24,155 bases of DNA from Ophiothrix spiculata (taxonomy: Eukaryota; Echinodermata; Ophiuroidea; Amphilepidida; Ophiotrichidae), in NCBI GenBank assembly GCA_000969725.1, contig JXSR01S005527.1; one strand, 5' to 3'. Shown here in pieces: positions 1 through 8,811 of the stretch (positions within the stretch are counted from its first letter, which is position 1; every line of letters begins with the position of its first letter). The notes beneath the pieces are model-generated. The model worked only from the letters and a program-made list of their open reading frames with translations, did not search any database and was not told the origin of the DNA. A program made the position numbers and the translations under genes.

Positions 1-296
1 GTGGGCAAGGTGGGCGAAATGCCCACCTCGGAATTTTTTTGGAGAAATTTTGAAGACCTGGGAGAAAAATAAAGGGGGCAGGAAATTGCCGTTTTTCCAT
101 AAAATTACGACATTTAAAGCTGAAAATTGCTCAAAATTAGGTTGAAAACTTCATAAAGCACAATATTTGGCGGGTTTTCTTGAAAAACCCAGCCGAGTCG
201 GCCCCTTGGAACCCCTGTAAAGTCGCTCAATAAAATCCATTGGAGAAATCTTGGGTGGCTTGCCCACCTCTGGAGAAAGGCCTGGCTACGCCACTG
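1..296. mobile_element. Non-autonomous TIR DNA transposon, right end (left end cut by window edge)
   Basis: The right terminus reads GGCCTGGCTACGCCACTG and ends near 296; its complement begins CAGTGGCGTAGCCAGG, a terminus style common in animal DNA transposons. Just inside it (255-269) lies GGTGGCTTGCCCACC. The complementary word GTGGGCAAG opens the window at position 1, so the window probably starts roughly 28 bp inside the left terminal repeat. A second hairpin, GTGGGCGAAATGCCCAC, lies at 11-27. The interior is AT-rich and has no convincing ORF. A hAT-like assignment is only a guess from the terminus, because the target duplication cannot be seen. Confidence 0.5.
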
Positions 297-1058
297 GTGA
301 TATGTGACTGAGTCCTTAAGATCATAGCTCTCAGATAATATAATAAGTTTTGATAATGCAAATAAACAGTGATTATTTTATAATTCCCGTAACAGCTTCC
401 CATAAGTTTCACTTGCGTCGACGAGAGTTCATTAACTTTGCAGGACTCCAACATACATTACATTGATTAATATCTGTTACACATGTGCTTTTTAAAACCA
501 AGTCAGAAGTACTGGTTACTTCTTTGACTGTATGTGCGACGGTATGCAGTCGCAGGTTAACGAATGACTTTTATTCTTTTAGGGACAATTAGACTACTTA
601 CAAATGACAAGTTCAGACCAATCTTTTGTCTCAAAACAAACAAATAAGTAAATATACCTTCAATACAAAGATATTTTTATTTATGCCCTATTCATTTTAT
701 ACTAACAAGCACCAGTGCTTTGCCATTCAAGGTTAATATTCGTGTCATTCCTATCGTAAAATTGTTCTTTTTAGCTTGTCTGGAAGCCCAAATGGCCAAA
801 AAATGGGGTTTTTTTTGTGATTTTCTCAAAAAATGTGATTTTGGTCGTCTGCTCATTTGTGAAGGTTTCGTCAAGGGAAAAGGAAGTAGTCTGCAATATT
901 ATCTGCAATACACATACTGCGTTTTTATATACTTTGTTGGGCAAAATCTGTTTCTTTCTTTTCCTATGTCTAATGCATACGTGAAAGGGTGACTGCATCA
1001 TATGCATAACCAGCCTCTTTCCCCCCGCTCTTCCCTGAAGCTTCTCCGTCCGATGACT
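297..1058. other. Intergenic or intronic DNA, no gene recognised
   Basis: AT-rich sequence with short T and A runs. Open frames on both strands at about 690-1007 overlap each other and include homopolymer-driven stretches such as GGGGTTTTTTTT at 804-815. They have no recognisable domain. Nothing here supports a gene. Confidence 0.6.
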
Positions 1059-1363
1059 ATAATGATTGTTTCAGACTTGCCTGTCGTACGACAAGCGTAA
1101 CGTCAACAATTTAAAGTAAGCAAACTCGACTCCTTGTCGCATCTCAAAAAATTTTGCTTGCCGTACGACAAGCCGATATATCGATTACCCTGTCATGGTC
1201 GCAACGACACGAAGTTGAGTTGGAATAAATTCAACTTTTCTTGCGACAGACCATTGCATCAATATGCAATTGTGTCGTGCTACAGTACGACAACTAGCAA
1301 ATGTTTGGTCGTCTGCCTCAACGTTGTGTGCCGCAACGACAGCTAGTCTGAAACAACATTATT
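1059..1363. mobile_element. 305-bp TIR element (MITE-like)
   Basis: The left end (about 1060-1087, ATAATGATTGTTTCAGAC then TTGCCTGTCGT) matches the reverse complement of the right end (about 1336-1363, ACGACAGCTAGTCTGAAAC then AACATTAT). Shared core: TTGTTTCAGACT..GC.TGTCGT. The interior repeats TGTCGTACGAC-type words in both orientations (1083-1093, 1162-1172, 1284-1292, 1333-1341). It also has a GTTGA...TTCAAC hairpin near 1214-1235. There is no coding capacity. The exact ends and target duplication are unclear, so I cannot name a superfamily. Confidence 0.72.
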
Positions 1364-1975
1364 GCTTGTCAGAGGGATGAATCATGAAACTCAGAGCCCC
1401 TTTTCAAAGGATCAATACCTCTTTTTATTAATTAGGATTCCATATATGCTGATCTTTATCTCACACGCCTTGTTGTGAATTTAAGGAATATTTGTTTTTT
1501 CAAAAAATAGGTGTTTATCTGCAGCTCATAAGCGTAACATTTAGTGCTCATGGTAACTGAACATAAGACCCGACAGTAAGAGATAACATCAGTGGTAAAG
1601 AAACGATATGATGATACAACTTGCGTCACGCACATGAAATATGTGGTATTTTGGTATGAAAATTACCATTAATCATGACAACACCTCAGCCATTGATTGT
1701 TATCATAGAATCAAGTTCTGCATCAGAATTGCGCCGTTCTTGAAAAATATGAATGTGAACGGAGTATTGCCATTATATGGGAACATTTTGTCAAAAAAAC
1801 CCCACCACAATCCTGTACCTCACTCAAGTTCTGACAGCGAAATTACCTAGAAAAGCTTGTTATTTCATCTCCTGGATTAAATGCATCGTTGAAATTGTTA
1901 GGAAAATGATTTGTATTACATAGAATTTTATATTACATTCCCCCCATAATGGTATGACCAATTTTCGACTTATGC
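1364..1975. other. Non-coding DNA, no gene recognised
   Basis: AT-rich sequence. A 69-codon open frame at 1641-1850 has no family features and composition like its surroundings. I see no repeat or RNA gene here. Confidence 0.6.
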
Positions 1976-2476
1976 ATAACTTTCTGTAGTTTCGAACAAC
2001 CTTTCTCAATGGTATATAACTTTATGTAAATAACAATGGGCAACCATCATCAACGTCGTATAACTTTATGTAACATTGGGCAACCTTCCGCAATGTTTTA
2101 CTACTTTGTGAAACATTGAGCAACATTCCACAATGTTGTATAAGGCACGGTTCCCAATTCATGACGGAATATCTTCCGACATACGAAAGGACTTGATGCA
2201 AGAGCCATGACGAAATGTGTTTTGAGTCATGACGCAAAAATATTAGGAGAAACGCATAACTACCTTCTTTGAAGTAGTCTTTATATAATAGAGGCCCTAA
2301 CGCAATTTTCTGCATCATTCAATACAATATACTGCATCTATCTTTGAATCATGACTCAATATTTTTCTCCATCATGATTCAATTGCGTCTTTCAAGCTCT
2401 TTCGTATGACTCGAAAGCTTTCGTCATGAATTGGGAACGTGATGTAACTTTTGGGCAATATTGAACATCATCCCGT
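1976..2476. repeat. Degenerate ~41-bp minisatellite interrupted by a TIR element
   Basis: Units of the form TATAACTTTATGTAACATTG followed by GGCAACCTTCC.CAATG recur at about 1976, 2014, 2058 and 2100. A further partial unit (GATGTAACTTTTGGGCAATA) follows the inserted element from 2441. Units are 38-44 bp and clearly diverged. The array appears to have been continuous before the element at 2146-2441 inserted. Confidence 0.6.
2146..2441. mobile_element. 296-bp TIR element inserted in a minisatellite
   Basis: The left terminus CACGGTTCCCAATTCATGAC and the reverse complement of the right terminus, CACGTTCCCAATTCATGACG, match over about 44 bp. Both arms run on to CATACGAAAG (left arm to about 2189, right arm from about 2398). 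The interior has several TCATGACTCAA / GAGTCATGACGCAA words in opposite orientations (2225-2236, 2348-2358, 2374-2385), giving subterminal inverted repeats. There is no coding capacity. I could not fix a target duplication, so the superfamily stays open. Confidence 0.78.
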
Positions 2477-2557
2477 CTGTCGTTGGCCTCGTAGCAAAAA
2501 TTATGGTTCTTAAGTTACACGGAGCAGGGTATCACTCTTCCTTCATGTCGCACGTGT

Positions 2558-2905
2558 AAGGCTTAACGTCCAAAGACATTCGCTCGCCCGAGTGACATTC
2601 GCTCACCCTACCAAGCAAACCTCGCTCCAACGGGAAGCAACATTCACTTGACAATTTCACGACATTCGGTATATATACTTCAGATTGAATTGGAGCGAAA
2701 ATCGCTCCGAATATTCTTGGGTTTGTTTATTCAATAATCTTACCAGTACTATAATAGCATGCGCGAGTGACATTCGCTTTCATCGATTGAAACGATGTTC
2801 ACTCAATGAGAGCGACATTCACTCTCCGTTTTAGTGAATAAGTCAGAGCGAATATCAAGAGCGAATGACACTCGGTCGAGCGAATGTCTTTGGACACCAA
2901 GCCTA
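2558..2905. mobile_element. ~348-bp TIR element with repeated GCGAATGTC words
   Basis: The left arm (2558-2604) and the reverse complement of the right arm (2860-2905) share AGGCTT..GTCCAAAGACATTCGCTCG.CCGAGTG.CATTCGCTC, about 46 bp with few mismatches. Flanking TA dinucleotides (near 2557 and 2904) fit a TA target duplication, as in Tc1/mariner or related groups, but this is only suggestive. Inside, the words GAGCGAATG, GTGACATTCGCT and GAGCGACATTCACTC recur in both orientations (2769-2781, 2811-2824, 2845-2866). There is no ORF of note. Confidence 0.78.
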
Positions 2906-3367
2906 ATATAAAATGATCAAAACTGTCACCGTTTCTGTATGTCAAAACGGAAATGCGTCTTACAGATCAGACGAGGTGGGTATAGTTAACGGAAAATATC
3001 AAATATTGCTAAATTCACTTTTTTATTTCAATGTTGTGGCGTCTTTAATATCTTCAACAATGAATTTTACGAGTATTACGGAAATTCAACTATCAAACGG
3101 TGAAAAGTCTTGAATACCTCTCTGTCTACTCATTTGGCCATATTTTCTCAACAATTATAGGTATAAAATGCACTGCTAGTCACGCGTAAAGTTATGTCAT
3201 GTATATTCTGTTATTTTATCATTATTATTCTATCAAATTTGTCAAATTATGACAAGTTATTATCTATAATTTGAAGAGGTTAATGTGGTAAGATTAAGAG
3301 ATCACATCGCCTGCCCTTGTTTTATGAAAGCGATGCATATTCCACGTTTTTCAACTGATTCTTTGGT
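2906..3367. other. Non-coding DNA, no gene recognised
   Basis: A 66-codon open frame at 2913-3113 has no recognisable features. The rest is AT-rich, with no repeat, RNA gene or splice-flanked frame that I can support. Confidence 0.55.
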
Positions 3368-3454
3368 AGAGTCCAACAAACTGCCTTAAAGATTTTTTGT
3401 CAGTCCAAACGTCATAAAGTATTTGACGCCAAGACTACCTCGACGAATTTAGTA

Positions 3455-3713
3455 TTAAGGCGTTTTCTCACCTTCACCTTGTTTAGGCTTTCGCCAAGGA
3501 AACCTAACTTGCAAGTAAGCTTAAGGAAGCTTATAAGCTTATCTGATATGATTATCTCTTACTCAGAGATGCAGTTGCTTACGACTGCGGGATAACGATT
3601 TTTTTGCGTACACAGATTTCAATGCACACTGAACGGACGCTTTACTAACTAACGCGTTTATTTAATCGCGCGCCGCATCGCTAAGATTTTGCATCTCTGA
3701 GAAAACCCCTTAA
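3455..3713. mobile_element. 251-bp MITE flanked by TTAA (piggyBac- or Kolobok-like)
   Basis: TTAA at 3455-3458 and at 3710-3713 brackets an element (3459-3709). Its ends are GGCGTTTTCTCA and, on the complement of the right side, GGGGTTTTCTCA. A TTAA duplication is typical of piggyBac and Kolobok transposons, and the sequence does not decide between them. A second inverted pair, CTCAGAGATGCA (3560-3571) and TGCATCTCTGAG (3690-3701), lies subterminally. A short hairpin, GTTTAGG...CCTAAC, is at 3481-3508. There is no coding capacity. Confidence 0.75.
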
Positions 3714-4116
3714 GGGAGTCCCAGTAAACTTACTGAGTGTCCAAACTCCAAATGCTTCAAACAAATTGTTGAAAGTTTTTAAATGTATCAAGGAACCATA
3801 TTTAGCGTCCAAATTCTAGGTAGTATTCGGTAAAATAGCCAAGTGCTTCCTTCGAAGTAGAGATGTTTTTAAATATCAAAATATTTAATCTTTAAAAGTT
3901 GGTGAACATCCAAATACGCCGAAGAATTCCCTAACAGTCCAAATTCTTGAACAGATTTGGTTAAAACTTCATGAATAGTCCAAATGCTTCTAAGCACTGG
4001 GTAACATGTTTAACCACTTTGAAGAATTTGATGAGAGAGTTCAATTTATAGAATACTAGTATATTATGAGGAGAATAATAATTATTTAGCTAAACATGCT
4101 AAAGGTACAAATACTT

Positions 4117-4400
4117 CACTGCAAGAAAGTTGGACAATTATGGGGTGATTTCGCCCAACGTTGATGAAGTATACATCCCAACCAGCATCAGCCAACGTTG
4201 AGCAAAACACAAATAAGACTGTTGTGCACATATCCCTGCCCTAGTGTTGGGCAAAACTATTTGAGCGGAAACGCGAGTCCATCTGCCATCTGTGGGGTAA
4301 AAGCGATACAAAATTTTGGCAAAAGTGTCTGATCTACGGTGCTTTTTTAGTTTGCCAACCGGTTGGTAGGGATGTATATTTGTCCAACTTTCTTGCAGTG
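4117..4400. mobile_element. 284-bp MITE with perfect 21-bp terminal inverted repeats
   Basis: The left end CACTGCAAGAAAGTTGG (continuing ACAA) is matched exactly by the right end, whose last 21 bases are its perfect reverse complement. The interior repeats CCAACGTTGA and GTTGGGCAAAAC words. Removing the element together with one copy of the TT on either side leaves CAAATACTTGAGCAGATTTA. This fits the surrounding minisatellite unit, so a 2-bp target duplication is likely. There is no ORF. The identical termini suggest a fairly recent insertion. Confidence 0.82.
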
Positions 4401-4835
4401 TTGAGCAGATTTAGGTCCAAATGCCCCGAAGAATTTACATGAGTTCAAATATTTTGAAAAATTTAGTGGAAATCAAAATGCTTGGAGGACTTTGGTGAGA
4501 TGGTCTAAATCATTAAAAGCTTCGATGGATTTGGCGAGATATATGTTTAAAAATCAACGACAGACCAATTGCTTTTAAGAATTTAATGAGTGGACTTTGG
4601 ATGTACAACGGTACTCTGACATGTCTGAAGGATTTGTTAGATGGTCACGGATTTGTTCAGAGAATTCAATTTAGTGAGGGTCCAAATACCAGAATGCTAC
4701 GAAGAATTTATAGTGGGAGTCCAAATTCTGTGGAGACATGTATGTCAAATGCAAATACTCTGAAGAATTTGGTAAGAGAGCCCAAATACGTAGAAGAATT
4801 TGGTGAAACTGAAAATCCTTGGAATCAATTTAGAA

Positions 4836-5844
4836 AGACAAATTGGTTGGCATACATGAACATACTGGTTCTAAAATCGACATTTTGCCGGTGATTTTGT
4901 CTTCTTTACATTTTTTGTTGTTGAGCAGATATTAGTAGTAATCTATGAGATTATCATGGACTTCATGCTCTGTAAATCAAAATTTGACTTTCCCATACAC
5001 AGATAATCAATAAATGTCGTATGTCAACATCGAATCAAATTGTTATGTTGACCAGTGACCACGCTATGTAAATTTGAGCTTCAATCGTATCTAAGTAATC
5101 TGCGATTAATGGATTTATTGTTTGAAATTGTGGTCACTTATTTTACGTGTAGATATCTTTAAATTGATTTAAATTGATGGTTGAAATTAATGCAGAACAA
5201 ATAGTTCGCGTTCGCAAAGATCAATCTAATGGTCAGTCGTGATTTTGATAGAAAAACTTAACAGGAAATTGAGACAGATTTTTTTAAAACTTTCAATTAA
5301 GTTCTATTACAATTAACTGTCCTTCGCGCGTATTCTATGGGAATAATTTAAATACTATAGAAATTAATCAAATAGATCGGTTTGATAATTAAATGGCTGA
5401 TAATTTGCTACTTACATGAAATTAAATTTCATATTTAAGATTTTTCAATTGGGCTGGACAATTTTATCAAGGCTACATGTTTGTCGCCCTGATATATCTT
5501 ATGATTCATAATTAACAATAATTTGAAATTTCGTTTGTATGGTACGGTGCTCTTGATCATAGCAAAAGTATTCCCTTTAAACCTACATGGGATTACGGAA
5601 AGGGTTATGGAAAGCAAAACAATGACTAAAATGGGTTTATTTGAAAGATCTGTGTACCATTTTTGCCTGTGGCGTATTCTTCAGCTATAGCGAAGCATCC
5701 ACGGTCAGGATTGTAGTGTCAACATTGACACAGAACGCCCACCTGTTGAACCGTCACCACATTGATTTAACTTTTCTCTATAAAAACTGCTATGAGTTAC
5801 AATTAATGTAATAGTTAATTCATTTGCTGAATCTGACGTATATT
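4836..5844. other. AT-rich non-coding DNA
   Basis: No gene recognised. A weak inverted pair, AGTGACCAC (5054-5062) and GTGGTCACT (5131-5139), encloses about 70 bp. The minus-strand frame at 5435-5617 lacks any family feature. The frame at 5705-5947 partly reads through the SINE described next and is not coding. Confidence 0.55.
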
Positions 5845-6071
5845 GAGCGTGGCCGAGAGCCAAATTAGAGCACGGGTCTCTTAATACATAGATTGTGGGT
5901 TCGAGGCCCGGGCCGGACGGTTTTCGTCTCCTTGTTTCCTTGAGCAAGAAACTTTACTCTACTTGCTCCGTGGCCGGACTCGGACAGTCACGTAAAGCTG
6001 TGGGTCCCCTGTACGAATAGACTCCTTCATGGGGTATGCATGTTATCATTGGTTATGCAAGTACTTGTATC

Positions 6072-6138
<67 letters not shown>
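5845..6138 (+). mobile_element. tRNA-derived SINE with (ATTG)n tail
   Basis: The head (about 5845-5915) resembles a tRNA: GCGTGGCCGAGAGCC in the A-box position and GGGTTCGAGGCCCG as the B box (5897-5910). These are the internal RNA polymerase III promoter elements. A tRNA-unrelated body follows, with CCTTGAGCAAGAAACTTTA, CTTGCTCCGTGG and TTATCATTGGTTATGCAA. It ends in a long ATTG tail from 6072. Head, body and simple tail in this order are the usual SINE structure. The CCTTGAGCAAG segment resembles conserved SINE domains I recall from deuterostomes, but the exact family needs a library search. Confidence 0.8.
6072..6138 (+). repeat. (ATTG)n microsatellite, ~16-17 units
   Basis: Uninterrupted ATTG repeats form the 3' tail of the SINE. 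The length and purity suggest replication slippage after a comparatively recent insertion. Confidence 0.95.
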
Positions 6139-6177
6139 TAACAGAAAACAACTGATGTCGGTCCCCGTGTCGGTCTG

Positions 6178-6674
6178 AGATCAAGATACTATGAGGATAA
6201 TTAAGCGCTTACACAACACCAAAACTATCAAATTGAGAAGATTAAAAAACGGGCGTGCAAAATTATCCTTGGGAATAAATACCTGCATCATTTACGAGGA
6301 TGCATTGCATAAACTCAACATCAGTAGCCGTACGGTGCTCTTGAAATTTGGTCAGGGTGTCCTCACTCGGAAAGACACCGCCATATGATTCCCGAATATC
6401 ATGCTAACACTCATAGCCTCCGTCGCACCAACAAATTTCAGAAACCACTTTGCAAAACAAACAGGTATCTCAACTCCACAATCCCATTTATCATAGACAA
6501 ACTAAACGCGTCTTGGCCCAAGTAATACGCTTTTGTTGTAATAATGTTTTTTTTTTTTTTGTGAATCTGTATTTATATGATTGTTGTAAATTTCAGCATT
6601 TTCAGCTCTTTGCTGCCTGCTGGCTCTTTGTATACCGTGAATATATAAATAAACTATATAAATAAATAAAATAA
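6178..6674 (+). mobile_element. Decayed non-LTR retrotransposon (LINE), 3' end of reverse transcriptase ORF plus 3' UTR
   Basis: One frame (6191-6385) reads LSLGINTCIIYEDALHKLNI and then LLKFGQGVL. Another frame picks up at about 6384 with RHMIPEYHANTHSLRRTNKF, then CKTNRYLNSTIPFIIDKLN, and stops at 6523. Both are typical of the C-terminal region of CR1-like LINE polyproteins. The two pieces lie in different frames, so the copy carries at least one frameshift. The catalytic domain is missing, as usual for 5' truncation. The 3' part runs to an A/T-rich tail (ATAAATAAA) near 6642-6674. The copy is old and non-functional. Confidence 0.75.
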
Positions 6675-6720
6675 TTGTGGGTGTCATCAAAACACACCGC
6701 GTTCATGTTCTTTACTTTAC

Positions 6721-6879
6721 CAGAGCTGTCTTTTAATTCGCGTGATTTACGTAAAGCTTTCAATGTATGCAATAAACAATCATGCAGATCATTGCTATCC
6801 TTGGCGTACACCCCTTTAGTTTTGGAATACTGCTCATATAATGCATCACTTATAAACTCATAAAGCTTCAAAATGAGTA
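6721..6879 (-). CDS. Possible internal exon of an unidentified gene (minus strand)
   Basis: On the minus strand, a pyrimidine-rich TTTCTATGTTCCACTTAG precedes an open stretch that ends at CTCTG|GTAAAGTA, a reasonable donor. The exon would be 159 bp and phase 1 at both ends. It encodes about 53 residues, including LYEFISDALYEQYSKTKGVY and HDCLLHTLKALRKSRELKD. The peptide is hydrophilic and alpha-helix-like, unlike translated AT-rich noise, but I do not recognise a family. It lies directly downstream of a LINE, so it could also be part of an unknown repeat. Splice support is by eye only. Confidence 0.25.
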
Positions 6880-7019
6880 CTAAGTGGAACATAGAAAGAC
6901 ACCTTGCACGAAATTTACTCAAATAATGTGGTGATATTTCTTGAGACCGAATAAAACTTTAAAAAAATATGTATATCGTCATATTTGATTATCATGCATG
7001 GCATAATTTAAAATTAGAC

Positions 7020-7080
7020 AGTTTAACAATCGAACCCGCGTATTTCAAAATGTTGACAAGTCTGTCCATCTAATGGAAAA
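7020..7080 (-). repeat. Degenerate tRNA-like remnant (SINE head or tRNA pseudogene)
   Basis: The minus strand contains TTAGATGGACAGAC (A-box/D-arm position), TTTTGAAATACGC (anticodon-arm position) and then CGGGTTCGATTG, a good B box (7028-7039). The stems do not close well, so this is not a working tRNA. A second B-box-like word, GGGTTTGATCC (minus, about 7104), suggests tandem or rearranged SINE heads. Low certainty. Confidence 0.3.
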
Positions 7081-8101
7081 TTTGAAAAAAAAATGGTGGT
7101 AAGGATCAAACCCGTGGCTCAAAGTGGCTGAAGTGGGTCACTCGGGGATTATAGAGTCCTTTCCAAATCTAAACATAAACTAATACAATTGTTGGATACA
7201 AATATTTAGAGAAATGTAAGGAAATACATTTGACAACTACAGGACTCTGTGAAAACATCTATAATAAACTCTTTAGCAATGTTTGGTAGTATTATGTATG
7301 AAATAAACCAAACTATCGAAACAGAATGGGAACAATTTGTCCAAGTATACAATTTGCCATTGTCTTCGATGTTGATTTTCAATTGTAAAGGACTTAGGTA
7401 GTGGTTGTGGCCGCGGGAACGTACCACAACATTTGTGGTTCATTGACTGATGTTACTTGATTTGTCATTTTGCGTTCTGGTTCTAATCTTTATTAAAATA
7501 GCAGGCCAATTCCATTATCTTGCCGCCCTTCACACACAATTCTAATTTCTTTATTCTGAACCAGCGTTATGTTTGCATCAAAATATTCCTCCTTGGCCTA
7601 AATGTAGCGTGTAACATGAAGTAAAAATGGTAACATTGGTACAGCCTTTTTCGCAAATATTCACAGCAGAGTGACAAGTTCAAGTTGCATACCACAACAT
7701 GCGACACCCGTAGAGATTATCTTATTAAACTGTGATATACAAACAATTAGAGTCGAATAAAAAAATCCACAAGAAATATGCTTTGGACAGAAACTAAATA
7801 TTTATCTGATGAAAGCGTTGAGACTCTATAGACGTCGGGGTCGTGCATTGTACTTTTGTCAACATTGTAATAAAAGTGATATATAAATAAATGAACAAAA
7901 ATTGGCTGACTTTTGTTCACCGATGTAGGTCGTAGTGTCAAAAAACAAGTTTCTTTGGGCAAATTTGCGATTTGAAATTCCACTCTATAACAGGCTTTGT
8001 TTTGTACAAGTTTGTTCGCTTTACTTATAGTAAATGGTTGAATAGTAAACATAGTTAAATAAATTGACCGTCTTTTATATTTTTTTGTTGCATTGTAAAA
8101 A
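7081..8101. other. AT-rich non-coding DNA
   Basis: No gene recognised. Minus-strand frames at 7206-7427 and 7747-8052 have no domain or splice support. No clear repeats apart from those described separately. Confidence 0.5.
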
Positions 8102-8345
8102 AATACATAAATTTATGACTCGGAAAATTGGACAAATTTAATAAATATTGACCACATAAATTTTCTTTATTATGGAATAAATTTATGAATCGAAAATCAT
8201 CAAATTTTAATGAAGAATCAACCACATAAGACGTATTTTTCATTATAACAATAATTTTGTGAATTGGATATTTTAATGAAATACTATGACCATCACATTT
8301 ACTTTCTTCATTTACGTATGGAATTTATTAATCGGAAAATTGATT
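8102..8345. repeat. AT-rich tandem repeat, ~74-bp unit, ~3.3 copies
   Basis: Units start near 8102, 8176, 8250 and 8322 with AATAAATTTATGAATCGGAA-like sequence, followed by a CACATAA...TTCATTATGG-like part. The periods are 74, 74 and 72 bp. Copies are diverged, and the last is partial. The minus-strand frame over 8055-8243 is a product of this repeat. Confidence 0.65.
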
Positions 8346-8498
8346 CGTTTGAGCAAAGAATCTGAAGAAAGCGTTGATTTAAGATAGCATTTCCAGTACT
8401 TTCCAGGATTTTAATTTGAAGTTTTATGATTTTTAAGTTCACATATTTCTGCACTCTATCTATTATCGTTTATTTTCCATTTGTTTTTGCAAATCATA

Positions 8499-8672
8499 CC
8501 GGTGTAATGAAATACAGCGTCCGTGTGACTGAGTGTCCTAGCTACTATATACAACTGTGTAGAACATACTTGTACATGTGCGATCAATATATCGTTGATT
8601 GCGACTTATTCCATGTAGTTCAATTAGACCCGGACTCCTGGTTATGGGAGACACTCAGTCTCATTACACCGG
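8499..8672. mobile_element. ~174-bp TIR element (MITE-like)
   Basis: The left end CCGGTGTAATGA, then GACTGAGTGTC at 8527-8537, is repeated in reverse at the right end as GACACTCAGTC plus TCATTACACCGG (8650-8672). The left arm carries a 16-bp segment between the two blocks that the right arm lacks. The interior is short and non-coding. Open frames across it (8426-8725 and 8599-8781) are fortuitous. No certain target duplication is visible. Confidence 0.55.
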
Positions 8673-8811
8673 AAACAAAATCCCTAGCCGAATTTTCAAC
8701 TCAAATTTCCAAACTTATATTTTAACAATTCAAGCCATTTATTTTGTTATCATAGTTACTGTTATCATTATATATACCTAATCATAATTATTTTCATTTA
8801 ATTTCTTTGCA

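Larger units (their letters stand above)
3368..4835. repeat. Long decayed ~30-bp minisatellite with two nested MITEs
   Basis: The unit approximates GTCCAAATNCTTGAAGAATT followed by TGGTGAGA, about 29-41 bp. Clear copies of TCCAAA start near 3371, 3739, 3808, 3909, 3938, 3979, 4412, 4681 and 4720, with variants at 4752 and 4781. GAAGAATTT-type halves lie between them. Two transposons interrupt the array (3459-3709 and 4117-4400), and recognisable units resume on both sides of each. The 102-codon open frame at 4586-4894 is a by-product of this repeat and is not a gene. Confidence 0.72.

Noticed and set aside
4586-4894. 102-codon open frame
   Set aside because: It lies in the ~30-bp minisatellite, and its peptide simply repeats the translated unit (EEFG, KNLV type words).
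5705-5947. 80-codon minus-strand frame with a GPGLEPTIYVL motif
   Set aside because: Peptides of this type are the usual antisense translation of a tRNA-derived SINE B box.
8426-8725. 99-codon frame beginning with a signal-peptide-like stretch and a possible phase-1 donor (ACCG|GTGTAA), considered as the missing first exon of the Nodal-like gene
   Set aside because: The putative donor lies exactly in the terminal repeat of the TIR element at 8499-8672. The start context is poor, and there is no propeptide sequence after the hydrophobic part.
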